Positions 1 through 9,584 are shown, counted from the stretch's first letter. The stretch: 46,707 nucleotides of DNA from Geosiphon pyriformis (GCA_016748015.1 JAAOMT010000710.1:666665-713371), one strand, 5' to 3'. Notes: generated by a model from the sequence alone, not told the origin. A program made the numbers and translations.

Positions 1-273
1 TCAACAAACAGTCGCTACAGGCTTAGAGCTGCTCTTAGACTTTATGACTTATTCCACACCTGTAAAAACGTACTACAAAACCCAATTTTTCAATCTTTGA
101 AGATTCAATACATTAGAAAGCTCACAGAACTGAAATTTCAACAATTTTCAGACCAAATTTCTTCAATAATTTTGGATTATTATCTGGAAATAACAGACAG
201 TACTTGGACTTCGATGGAGCTCAGTCTTGAGGAGGAGGTTATGTTACCAGACAAAATTAGAGATATTATTTAA
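1..273 (+). pseudogene. C-terminal part of the last ORF of a Ty3/Gypsy element (TGTTACCAG family), cut by the window edge
   Basis: Frame 1 is open from base 1 to a TAA at 271-273 (90 codons, no internal stop). Landmarks are KIQYIRKLTELKFQQFSDQ and LEEEVMLPDKIRDII. The same protein is encoded on the minus strand at 39406-39906, directly before the 3' LTR of Gypsy-2, so this is the ORF between integrase and 3' LTR of a plus-strand element whose body lies left of the window. The reading frame runs through the polypurine tract and ends about 30 bases inside the LTR. I do not recognise a domain; it may be the tail of pol or an extra ORF. It is less decayed than the Gypsy-2 copy, which suggests a younger insertion. 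Function is unknown. Confidence 0.7.
229..238 (+). other. Polypurine tract for plus-strand DNA priming
   Basis: GAGGAGGAGG lies three bases before the LTR start TGTTACCAG. Position and composition are those of a retroelement PPT. The equivalent place in Gypsy-2 (39429-39440, minus) is a weaker AAGAAAGAGA tract. Confidence 0.7.
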
Positions 274-1225
274 CATAAAATTATCTTATAATTCCTATCA
301 TTAATTAGCATATATTATCGTTCCAAATGATCACTTATTACATTAGCAAAAAAAATGTCCGAAATTATCATTTAATTAATAACTCAAATTGTACACAACA
401 CAAATATAACCTAATTGTGATAATCAATCATGCAATACCCTGAACTATGTAACATTCAGAAGTTTGCCGAAATTTGTTGAAATTCGCTAAAATAATTGAT
501 AGTTCACCGAAATATCTAATAGTTCGCTGAAATAACTTGTAGTTCGCCAAAATGTATCTTTAGTTCAGCAAAATTGTAGAAAATAGCAAAGTTCAAGTTC
601 ATAGAATAGTGTTACAACAAGTTGTATAAAAGAAAAGCTTCTCTCTTTGAGAAAATGTATCTTACTTTAGATTTATTACTTAAAACCATTTCTACACACA
701 CAAAAAGAAATAAATACCAAATAATTTGAAAAACCAAATTCTTTAATTATTGCCCTTGGAAAATCCCCAAAACTCAACTAACATTTCGAAATTGATTAGC
801 TACCAATTTCAGTAAAACTGTTAGTGACTCCAGACCTGGATAGAAAAACGTTTTCCTTGATAAGATCCTATTTCTTTTACACTTCTTTTATTTTTTCTTT
901 CTTTTCTTATTACAATTATTAGAGTAGCCTACAGACGAGATTCCTGTAGAAGAGTTGACTTTTACAGCAAAGTAACTACACATTTTTAGTGAGCTTCCAG
1001 ACGAGCAATTCCTGGGAAAGAGTTGACGTTTATTACAACGTAACTACATAAAGCAACTGGCACAGAATTGGCCATTCCACTTATAAGCCCAGCAGTTCAA
1101 ATTATAGAAGATAATTTGAAGATAAATTCAGTTACTGGAGGTTCAACCACATCCAGAAAACGTGAATTCACAGCAAATAAGTATCAACAACATTACAGAA
1201 AAGAGACCAAAAACCTCTGGTAACA
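242..1225 (+). mobile_element. 3' LTR (984 bp) of a plus-strand Ty3/Gypsy element, family TGTTACCAG
   Basis: The LTR is bounded by the perfect 9-bp terminal inverted repeat TGTTACCAG / CTGGTAACA. It follows a polypurine tract, as a 3' LTR should. Two further copies lie in the opposite orientation: the solo LTR at 21442-22433 and the Gypsy-2 LTR at 38504-39425. Shared landmarks include the stretch at 1040-1225 and the cluster of 20-bp repeats. The right flank, starting ACATC at 1226, resumes the dUTPase of another element read on the minus strand, so this element is nested. Its 5' LTR and body are outside the window. Confidence 0.88.
461..580 (+). repeat. Six 20-bp tandem units inside the LTR
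   Basis: Consecutive 20-bp blocks start at 461, 481, 501, 521, 541 and about 562. Each begins with a variant of AGTTCGCCGAAAT followed by an AT-rich spacer. The core TTCGCCGAA is nearly palindromic. The solo LTR carries about six or seven equivalent units near 22111-22234 on the other strand, and the Gypsy-2 LTR about three near 39190-39240. The position fits U3, where promoter or enhancer repeats sit. Confidence 0.8.
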
Positions 1226-1231
1226 ACATCT

Positions 1232-1620
1232 ACTTTACCTGTCAATCCGAATCTCTATATTCTTCTTGCTGTTATTCCTAATTCCTCTCTCTTTCTCACT
1301 AATACTAACTGAGCTACTCTAACCAGAAGCAAGAATATTGCCTGTGCTATTTTTTCATTGGGCTCTATTATATAGATCTTTTCTGAGTCATTTTGTAGCA
1401 TAGCAATGATATTTTCTATATATCCCATGTCAATTATTCCTCCTTTTATATTAATCCCTCTTTTTGCTAAACTATTTCTAGATGCTAATTGAACCATTGT
1501 TGTTGCTGGAATTTCTAGTGCTATTTTCAAATCAATGCAGGTGCATGAATGTGGCTCCAATTTGATGACATCTTTTTCTGAATACCTCAGATCAAACCCA
1601 GCATCAGTATTATGTGCACA
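1232..1620 (-). pseudogene. Retrotransposon-encoded dUTPase (dUTP pyrophosphatase) domain
   Basis: This is a trimeric-type dUTPase, which hydrolyses dUTP to dUMP and pyrophosphate and so limits uracil in DNA. All five family motifs can be seen in order: TDAGFDLRY (near 1580-1605), a degenerate motif 2 RNSLA, motif 3 GGIIDMGYIENI, motif 4 EPNEKIAQAIF, and motif 5 RFGLTGK just past a TAG at 1255-1257. The TAG is most simply a CAG/CAA to TAG change. The domain lies between protease and the expected reverse transcriptase, and Gypsy-2 has its dUTPase in the same place, so it belongs to the element and is not a host gene. An LTR inserted at 1225 ends it. It would be inactive as read. Confidence 0.88.
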
Positions 1621-2860
1621 TTCTGGCCTAATATCTTCATTATTATCACTAAACCATTTAAGTTTCTGTTCCTTGGTAAGGTCAGGAAATGCAATATATT
1701 GTTCATAGTTTGGATCAGAGTTTAAATCTGAGTTGGAATTGTTGTTATTGTTCTCATTATATTAGATAGAGCTGGAACCAATGTTTTCATTGTCATCGTT
1801 ATCGGAGTTTGAATTGGAATTAAAAATCAATTCCGATTCTGATGCACAGCTGCTGATTGGTTCCTTTTCCTTTGGAATCATGTAGATCATGCATGTTAAT
1901 GAATTGTAGATAAGGTCACACTCATTACAATACTGAAAGTCATATAGGATTAAGCAATATTAACATAATCGAGTGTTTAACTGCTTTAAATGTTGCTCTT
2001 GTTCTTCCCTAGTAAGTGCCAAATGCTGGTAATGTTCATGAAATTCTTCGAGGTTGTCCTCAATATTACCAAAGACATCAAAAGTTTGAACATATTCGGG
2101 TTCAGGAAGAGATAGAGGATTATTTTTAATCTCTAGTAGTTCACTGGTTGTCACATCTTCTGCTTTTGCATACACCATTCTCCATAGTTTATCTTCGTCA
2201 TGAGGATATTCTTCCAATTGTCACAACACTCGTTTCCAGGTGTCGTCAATTGGTGTTCCTTTGCTTACCCAATCATTTATTAGTATGGTGTACTAACATG
2301 TCTCATTGCACATTCCTCCATGCCCAGGAATGTCATTCCACATTCCTTCATTTGATAGAATAGTTCTACATGTGAGACATGGTTGGTTATCTTACTTTTC
2401 TTGTTGTTTTGGTTGTCCAAAACGCTCTATGACGCATGGGTGGCAGTAAAATCTTGTGGCTGTGGAGTATTCCTCGTCATTGCCACAGCATGCACCCATT
2501 GACAACAATTTTTTACCACAATTAATGCATTCCAATTTTGGTTGACAATAATTGGTTGGTGGTGATGAGGTGTATGTGTCTAAACTATAAGTGCTGCTGG
2601 TAAGAGTAGTTCCTTCTTCTTTTTCTTTTCTCTTTCCCTTATCAGTTTTTTCTCATTTCCAGTTGGCTAGTTTGTTTTAGTTATTATCAGTTTCCCAGTT
2701 TTGGTCGGTTTTCCAAGTAAGTTTTTTGTTTTTCTTCTCTTTTCCCTTATCGTCCTAAGAAAGTATTGGTGGTAGCTTGTTGTGGTTTTTGTCAGCCCAT
2801 GAGACTTGGTAGGCTTTTCAGGTCAGTTTTCTTAAACTCGATAAGTGGTTGGGTGTTGCT
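1621..2860 (-). pseudogene. Gypsy-1 linker region between protease and dUTPase, with Cys-rich cluster
   Basis: The clearest open piece is 1960-2217 (85 aa, landmarks EEYPHDEDKLWRM and REEQEQHLKQLNTRLC). Upstream of it, at 2434-2529, is a cysteine cluster CINC-x8-CC-x14-CHPC that looks like a two-pair zinc-binding unit. An Asn/Ser/Asp-rich low-complexity stretch follows at about 1700-1860. The same arrangement is visible in Gypsy-2 (44570-44700 and below). I know no named domain for it. Several stops break the frame. Confidence 0.6.
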
Positions 2861-2890
2861 TGGCTTAAAGTGGCCACAAGTGGCTGGTGT

Positions 2891-3595
2891 TCAAGTATGC
2901 TGACCACCAAAGGTTAATTGTAGTTTTTGGGTGGTCCAATCAAGAGTAGCATGAGTTTTTGACAACCAATTGTTGCTCACCAGAGCCTGGTATTGTGTGA
3001 CTTCCATTACAAAGACTTTGACAGGTACCATGATGCCATTAATTTCAATAGGTAGGTTGTCTATTTTGCCTATTGGAGTTTTGATTGCTCCATTAGCTGT
3101 AATGATCCTTGCACTGGCAGCTCGGTCAACTCGGTGACCTAATTGATTCATGAGTTGTCTTGTTATGATGCTGCCAGCTAATCCACTATTCAAGATCAGT
3201 TTGATGGTATGGCCATCGATTTTGACATCCGTATACATGGCAGTAATTGGCTTCTCTTCCAGAGCTGCTCCACTAAATAACAGAATTTTGATTGTTTCTT
3301 CCAAGTCAAAGGGAAAGATGGCTGCAAGCAATTTGTCATTGGTGACAGTTGCTGGTGGAATGTTGTTGGTAAGTGTTTGTTGTTGGTTGGATCCCGAGTT
3401 GTTGGTGGTGGCATCTTCTGGGATAACCAGTAGACTTAAATAGTTCTGGGAATTTGGGTTTTGGGTGGCACTAGTACTCGAATTCCGAGAACGTGATTCT
3501 GATAGTAAGTTGGAAGAACTGGGGATCAGTTGGTGAACAACCATCACCGATTTCCAGTTTTGTGTGATTCTAGGTCTGGAGTGGCCTAATGTCAT
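2891..3595 (-). pseudogene. Gypsy-1 retropepsin-like aspartic protease region
   Basis: Retropepsins cleave the Gag-Pol polyprotein. The open frame (234 codons) has a polar, Gln/Asn-rich N-terminal half, then IDGHTIKLILNSGLAGSIIT, where retropepsins have the catalytic (L/I)D(S/T)G. Next come ITANGAIKTPIGKIDNLPIEI and NNWLSKTHATLDW, matching the flap and C-terminal parts of retroelement proteases. The catalytic Asp is replaced by Asn (codon AAT at 3188-3190), so the enzyme should be inactive. Gypsy-2 shows the same LNS at 45215-45226. Confidence 0.82.
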
Positions 3596-3759
3596 ATTAA
3601 CTGAATTTTGGGGCAGTGTCTAAATTGATTGGAGTTGATAGATTACTTGTGGCTGCGGTTGATATATTATGAGTGGCTGCAGTTGATATATCACTGGTGG
3701 CTGCGGTTAATAAACTGGAGTCTGATATACTGGTGCTTGGTAAATTGGCTGTTGTGTCA

Positions 3760-5580
3760 TTAGCAGGTAAGTGTTTTGATATTGTTCCTGATTTTGTTGA
3801 TATCTTGGAGTTTGAAATTGGTGATCGGGGTTTCTATATTAATTTCCTGATTGCTGGTGGTTATAAGTGTTGCAGTTTGCTCTGATGTGCTCTTGTTTAC
3901 CACAGTTGTGGCAAACATGCTTTTCTGGCTGCCACTGCTGATTGGCCGTTGTTGAGGTGGTTGATAAATTGCATGATTGTCAGCTAAGTATCCTTCTAAT
4001 TTCTGATTAATTGAATCACTGAATTGTTTCAATTTGGAGTCCAATTTAGATGATCTGTTCATTACTAAATTAACGGCTTGAGTGTGGTTGGCCTCAAACT
4101 CAGCTAATTTGAAATCTCTGGCACATGTGACTGCATCTTGAAGAGTGCCTGGATGCAATGAGCATACATGTTGCAAAATGCTACTGCACAGGCCATGAAT
4201 AAACTGGTTGAGGATCTGTAGTGCTGTAAAATAGTTGGCGTCAATTGCCTGGATCTAGTGCAGATTTCTATGGAAGTGTTTCAGGTAAGTAATGACTGCT
4301 TCAGTTTCTCCTTGCTTTATAGTAGTGAATGTATTGACTAGGTAATTGATACTGTTATTGTTGCTAAAGTATCTTAAAAATTCCACTTTGAAGGCATTAA
4401 AGTCTTGTGGTTTATTGATCAAGCTCTGATACCATAAATCAGCAGTATCTTTGAGAAAATAGGGAATGGCTTGCATTGCTCGGGCATTATTCTATCTGTT
4501 GGTTGTGATGGCTTTTTTCACATCGTTCAGCCATACTTGAGCATTGTTTTCTTCGCTGGTGAAATTATCCAGTTTCGCGATTGGTGCATAGGCCATTGGA
4601 TCTAAGTTGGGTGGTTGTGGTGGCTGTTGAAGTGGTTGTTGATTTTGTTGAGGTAGTAGTTGAAGTGGCTGCTGTATAGATTCGGCTATTGAATCAATTG
4701 GTGGTTAATTGATAATGATTACCAGAGGTAAGTTTGATTGATTAATTAGATTGGGGTTTTGATTATTCTGAGTTGGCAGTGTCTGAATATTCGGAGTTTC
4801 AACTTCTGAATTTACTGAATTTAAATTTTGCTGGTTCCGAAGATTCAGGGTTTCAAATTCTGGGTTTTCAGTGATTGGGTTCTGATAAGTAAATTCTTGA
4901 TCTTCAGTTTCTTTTTTTTCCTCTTCTTCTGATTTTGTTACCTCCCACAGATCAGAGATTCCAAAATCTGGTAGAGGTGGTAGTGATCAAATTCCTGATG
5001 GCATTGGTAATCATGATTTAAATCCCTTGAAATATTCTTCATATGGTCCTAATAACTCCACTTTTCTTTGTTTACTTTGGAATGTGAATTGTCCAAATAT
5101 TGATGTCACATTTGGTGTGGATATGCCTGCAGATAAAATATTGATAGTGCTTCCAGGTGTGTAATGATATGATGGATATGATGGGGATTCAATTCTTTGT
5201 TTCTTCCAAGTTGGTAGTTGTATCTCTTTAGGTGTTACTGCTGGTGTTTGTAACTTTCTTTTGCTTTTATCTACGTAGGTAATAGGAAATTGTTGTTGAG
5301 TGTACCTTTCAATAGTTTGGTTGATTTCTCTGATTATTGGTGTGAAACTATAGTTCTTTGGTAAGTTGGTGTGTTGAAATAATTCTGTGTAAAAGTTTTC
5401 TCTTGCTGCTTTAATGTTAACTGTTCCTCCTAAGCATTCAGTAATTTTGTTGTTGATGTAGAAGTTAAAGGCTGATTCGGCTGGATAATGATTACTGTTT
5501 AATCCTAATTGTTGGCTGTATTGTTAAAACAAAAATTTCGCGAATCCTAAATGGTTTGCTTCTATATTTTTTGATTCTGC
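3760..5580 (-). pseudogene. Gypsy-1 gag, broken
   Basis: This is a retrotransposon Gag (capsid/nucleocapsid precursor). The capsid-type part lies at about 4600-4200: LNDVKKAI, then AIPYFLKDTADLWYQSL, FKVEFLRYFSN and ITYLKHFHRNLH. This matches the Gypsy gag family pattern of W..L...F..F...F. The largest intact pieces are 4255-4476 and 3760-4176. The N-terminal half (about 5580-4600) is Gln/Pro/Asn rich and carries multiple stops. A frameshift separates the 3760-4176 frame from the zinc knuckle at 3872-3913. Confidence 0.78.
3872..3913 (-). other. Gag zinc knuckle (CCHC) in a shifted frame
   Basis: The minus-strand translation reads CHNCGKQEHIRANC, a CX2CX4HX4C nucleocapsid zinc knuckle that binds RNA. 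It is in another frame than the overlapping 3760-4176 gag piece, which shows a frameshift in this copy. Confidence 0.8.
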
Positions 5581-5626
5581 CACTTTTGGTTTGTTTTTGT
5601 TGGTGCTAGTTCTTTGTAGAATTATA

Positions 5627-5643
5627 CCTCACAGGGAGCACCA
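5627..5643 (-). other. tRNA primer-binding site of Gypsy-1
   Basis: Two bases after the LTR end GTAACA (minus strand) comes TGGTGCTCCCTGTGAGG. It begins with the TGG expected opposite a tRNA CCA end. I cannot assign the tRNA by eye. Confidence 0.65.
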
Positions 5644-5645
5644 AA

Positions 5646-6573
5646 TGTTACAGATGAGTCTTTGGGGTGTTGAGTGAATAACAAATCTGTAACTTAGTGC
5701 ACAAAGCAATTAGTGACAATGATAATCTGAAGGTATTTTATCTAAAAATTTTCCAATCAAGTTTTTTGTATAATAGACAGAGATTCAATGATAACAGTTT
5801 ATCAGTAGTTTCCTGAAACCGTAGTTTCATTGATTGCTTGCTCAGTTTGATGGTTGATGATTCTTCTGATATGATATCCTTTATAAGTGTATACTAGTGC
5901 TGTTTCCTGACATCAATTCCTCTGTAAGTCCTCCAAGAGTAAGTATTGTTTAAACAAGTTTATTCCTCCGTAAGTCCTCCAAGAGTAAATCTTTTAATCA
6001 AGTTAGTAGACAACAAAGAAAATAAAGAAAGATAAAAAATAAAAAATAAAAAATCAGCCAAGGTGATTTGCAAGTTAGTATCCCGTCAATAGTCATGATC
6101 AAGAGTTATTGTTCCAGTATGGTTAAGTATCAATTACTATCAACATGAAGTGTTGATAATGAAGAATGAATTTGATAGAATAAATAATTATTTATTTGAG
6201 AATTGTGGTAACTAAGCTAAGAATTCTTAATGTTTTTTTTCTTTTTTTTTTCTGCTTCTACTGCTACTGCTATATATACATATTTGAGATTCCTTAATTC
6301 CTCAATTCCTTGTGACAGAAATCCTGGAATTTCTGGAATCTTACAATTTCTGATAAAAAAAATCCTGGAATTCCTGGAATCCTGCGATTCCTGATGAGAG
6401 GAATCTTGAAATTCTGGAATCCTGCAATTCCTTGTCAGAGAATCTTGAAATTTCTGGAATCCTGCAATTTCTCTGAAAGGAATCTTGGAATTCCATATTT
6501 TACTATGTCTACCTTTAATTGGCTAATATCTACTGACTAATAATACTATATTTCCTATATTCTATGAGTAACA
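5646..6573 (-). mobile_element. 5' LTR of Gypsy-1 (about 928 bp)
   Basis: The inner end, TGTTACAGATGAG on the plus strand, sits next to the primer-binding site. The outer end is placed at GTAACA (6568-6573) by the short inverted repeat TGTTAC/GTAACA. The outer limit is less sure because no second copy is present to compare. The LTR holds the minisatellite at 6320-6495 and an A-rich tract at 6008-6056. Confidence 0.6.
6320..6495 (+). repeat. Minisatellite, period 39-41 bp, about 4.4 units
   Basis: Units begin AATC(C/T)TGGAA at 6320, 6361, 6402, 6441 and 6481 (last one partial). Each continues with a variant of TTCTGGAATCCTGCAATT. Three units contain TTCTGGAA (6331-6338, 6412-6419, 6452-6459), a TTCnnGAA dyad. 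Confidence 0.85.
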
Positions 6574-6716
6574 GTGGATTATAGAAAACTCAATAGTATT
6601 ACTTATGGAGACAGCTATTCAACTTTATAAATTTACTTTTAAAACAACTATTTGAGACAATTTAACAATTCACAATCCAAATAGAAATCACAATTAATAG
6701 ATAAAAGATATAATAC

Positions 6717-7268
6717 AGAAACAAAAGCAAGAAAAGAGTAGATAAAAGTTCAATTAAAACTGAATGTTTTTATCCCTATAAACAATTAAAAAAAAAGGAT
6801 ATATGTTGGACCAAATTTAAAGAAATTAAAAAAGCTTTAAACAAATCAGCATTAGAACCAGTAACAAAAAAATAGACACCTGAAAACTTCAAAATATGGA
6901 AAGAAAGACTTTTACTAGTCTACTGGTTCTATAAAATTGGTAAACAAATAGGATTAAGAACACTATATGAAGACTTTAACTAATAAATATTTAACAAAAA
7001 AGCTTTCAAACAAGTAGAAGTATTTATAAAAAGAAACAACTTAATATTATACTATAAAGCAGCATATTAATTATATGCAACATTAAAATACTGTTTAGTT
7101 ATATTATTACATAGCTTCTTAAAAACTATTACAATTAACAATATAAAACAAATAACAAATACACAGTTTAAAGACCTACAAAAAACAATATTTAACACAA
7201 CAATCAAACATTACATGGGAAATACAAATATTACAGATATATATGATTTTGCAGAAGCTCAATTTTAA
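6717..7268 (+). pseudogene. Decayed coding remnant, family not recognised
   Basis: One frame reads as protein across about 550 bases with only four stops: TAG at about 6873, TAA TAA at about 6981 and TAA at about 7068. Each can be explained by CAA/CAG losing a C. Landmarks are ICWTKFKEIKKALNKSALEP, FKIWKERLLLVYWFYKIGKQ, AFKQVEVFIKRNNL and HYMGNTNITDIYDFAEAQF, ending at a TAA. It is Lys/Ile/Asn rich like its surroundings, so composition alone could exaggerate how open it is. It may be a gag-like or DNA-transposon fragment. No motif decides. Confidence 0.4.
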
Positions 7269-8858
7269 AAAGAAAAAAATAATATTATCCAAATATAAAA
7301 ACCAATTCAAATTATAAAAAAATGTAATTAAAACATAATAACATAAAATAACACAAGATAATACATAATAACTTAGAATAACACAATACAAAATATAAGA
7401 ACACAATATAGTACAAAAAAACTAGTCAAACTTAAGATAACCAGTAATAATATAGAGAAATAAAGCAATAATTAGCAATAACAAAATAATCAAAAGCAGT
7501 TTTATAAAACTAAGAAAATTATATAAAAAAAAAGTATTTATAAAAAATAGAAAAAAAAAAAATAGACAAGAATCAACTTTCTTCTAACTAAATCTGGTAC
7601 ATATTTCTTGTTATATCTTATATTTTATATTACTAAAATAAAAAATATTAACAAACCCAAAATCTATATTTATATGATTTGTGTATTCCTATATTTTAGT
7701 TGAATTAATCTTGTTTTTATCTTTGTTTTTAGTCAGATGTTTTTAGCATAAAACAGTCTTGAACTATTACAACTTGAACTAATCACTCTTGATTATGGTA
7801 ATTAATGATACTAATTTTTTCTCTTTTATTTTTCTTTTTTTTTCTGTTTTTTTTATAAAATGGCAACATAGAAAAATTAACTGTTTGAAAATAGACTTTA
7901 TGATAGTCTGGTAAAAAAATAAAGCTTTTTTTAAGATTAGATATTAATATTATCTTATTAGCTTATTAGAAAAGTAAAAAAACATTACTGAATCTTAATA
8001 ACTATGCTCGATTAGCTTGAAAAAGATAGTTCATTTACATAAAATTACAATACTATAAAACCATTTTTCTGTGTTTTATAACCAAAGAACTCTATAAATA
8101 AATTCACATCAACCAAAAAACTTTTAGAGACTGATAATATTGATATATTGAACAAGTTTACCAAAAAAATCCTCTAAAAGCTTCCTAGAAACCCAAATTT
8201 TGAGCACTAAATATTACTCTCATATACTATTAAGTTTACTCATAATATTGTTAATAAATTTTAATAAAAAAAAAACTTTTATTTAAAGCCAAAAAAATGT
8301 TTTATTAGTAATTAAAAACTGTTTTTATATTTATAAAGACTTTTTGAGCATTAAAACTATTAAAAACAAAAAAAAAGCTTTTTTTGTATTATAAATTAAA
8401 ATATAATAAAATTACTATATTAAAAAATTAAAATAATTACAAAATTCTAAATAATTATTTTATTATATTATTTTTTAAATTTATATTATTTACATTTAAT
8501 AAAAATTCTTAAAATATTAAACATATATATATTATAAAAACAAGTAATAAAAAGAATATATTCACTTAAGTAATAAAAAAATTTAATATACATATTTAAA
8601 TTTTTATTGTTTACAATAAGTTTTTTAAATTCTATATTATAATAATTAATATTAATTTTTGAACTAAAATAATTATTTGATTTATAATATTAATAATTAA
8701 ACAGAAACTTTTAAAAATTGTTAAATAACAATATAATTAATAGTAAAATAAAAACTCATATTATAAAATAATAAATTTCTTAAACATAAAATTTATTACA
8801 AATAATAAACACATTGATAATTTTAAATATAATTAAAATAAAATGTAAAAGTTATAAT
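7269..8858. other. AT-rich DNA with no gene
   Basis: No convincing coding frame is seen. Long A/T runs dominate. The minus strand around 7845-7745 resembles a stretch of the Gypsy-1 LTR near 6075-6125 (TTAGTATC ... ATCAAGAGT), so an old inverted LTR remnant may be present; support is weak. Confidence 0.5.
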
Positions 8859-8867
8859 CAAATATTG
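8859..8867 (+). repeat. Left target-site duplication of the truncated LINE
   Basis: CAAATATTG here is repeated exactly at 9431-9439, directly after the poly(A) tail. Confidence 0.9.
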
Positions 8868-9430
8868 GTTTGTCTGGTCTGCCGGCCGGTGAATCTGCTG
8901 TTGTGCGTATGTTGTATGAGATAAGATCTGATAGCCGATTATATATGGCTGTTGCCAAGGGTTTTGTCTTGAAGGATTGGTTGTTGGAAGCTTGTGATTT
9001 GTGTGATGGTAAGTCGGCGGCGGTCGTGAAGGTTGTTAATTTTGTGAGAGGTTTTGCGGTTCAGCACAGACTGGACATTTGGGTACCCAATGCTTCTTTG
9101 AGGCGATTCTATGAGACTAACGGTTTGTTATCATCGGATGATGTTGTATTTTCTGATGTTTGTGGCCTGTCATCTCGATACTCTGATAAGGACATTCGTA
9201 GTTTGGGTTTCATTAGAGGAATTTTAATCAATTTTGGCACAGAATCTCCTTTGTCATAAGTGTCGTTTGGGTCACGCGATGACGCCTACGCCGTTCGCAA
9301 CATTAACATGTAGTGCAGCCTTGTCTGGCTCGAGTGGCTGGTCACGTGTAGAAAAAGCATGAGCCACACTTATTTTAGTTGTATTGTAATAGGTAGTTGG
9401 GCTGCGCTCGTTAAATATATTAAAAAAAAA
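8868..9430 (+). mobile_element. 5'-truncated, relatively young LINE insertion (3' end of ORF2, 3' UTR, poly(A))
   Basis: The coding part (to the native TAG at 9311-9313) matches the C-terminal end of the other LINE ORF2s here: KGFVLKDWLLEAC, FVRGFAVQHRLDIW, VSFGSRDDAYAVRNINM. One premature TAA is at 9257-9259. The 3' UTR (TGTCTGGCTCGAGTGGCTGG ... GGTAGTTGGGCTGCGCTCGTT) matches the LINE-1 tail at 27640-27750. The element ends in a poly(A) run at 9422-9430 and is flanked by perfect 9-bp duplications. It keeps many CpGs that read TpG or CpA in the older copies, so it is the youngest LINE here. It ends 154 bases from the AP-3 delta stop codon. Confidence 0.93.
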
Positions 9431-9439
9431 CAAATATTG
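9431..9439 (+). repeat. Right target-site duplication of the truncated LINE
   Basis: CAAATATTG is identical to 8859-8867. Confidence 0.9.
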
Positions 9440-9584
9440 TTTTTAATTGCCCAAAATTACAAATGTTATCATTTTTAAATTAAGATATTATTTTAATAAT
9501 AAAAAATTGTAAATAACAGATATCCATTTATAAATAGGTCAAATAAATTACTTAATTTATTATATAAGATGTAAACATTTCTAA

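Larger units (their letters stand above)
1226..6573 (-). mobile_element. Gypsy-1: partial Ty3/Gypsy retrotransposon (5' LTR, gag, protease, linker, dUTPase)
   Basis: Read on the minus strand the order is LTR (6573-5646), primer-binding site (5643-5627), gag (about 5580-3760), zinc knuckle (3913-3872), aspartic protease (3595-2891), Cys-rich linker (2529-1621) and dUTPase (about 1620-1232). The sequence then stops at the LTR of another element at 1225. Reverse transcriptase, RNase H and integrase must lie beyond that insertion, left of the window. Frames are broken by many stops, so the copy is dead. Its internal region is homologous to Gypsy-2, but its LTR (TGTTAC...GTAACA, about 928 bp) is of a different family. 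Confidence 0.85.

Noticed and set aside
7176-7406. A hydrophobic minus-strand ORF rich in Tyr, Cys and Leu, resembling a membrane protein.
   Set aside because: It is the reverse of AT-rich simple sequence (repeats of ACATAATAACA type) and overlaps the plus-strand remnant.
7740-7850. Inverted remnant of a Gypsy-1-type LTR.
   Set aside because: Similarity is limited to about 50 bases of AT-rich sequence. It is mentioned under the spacer but not called as a feature.
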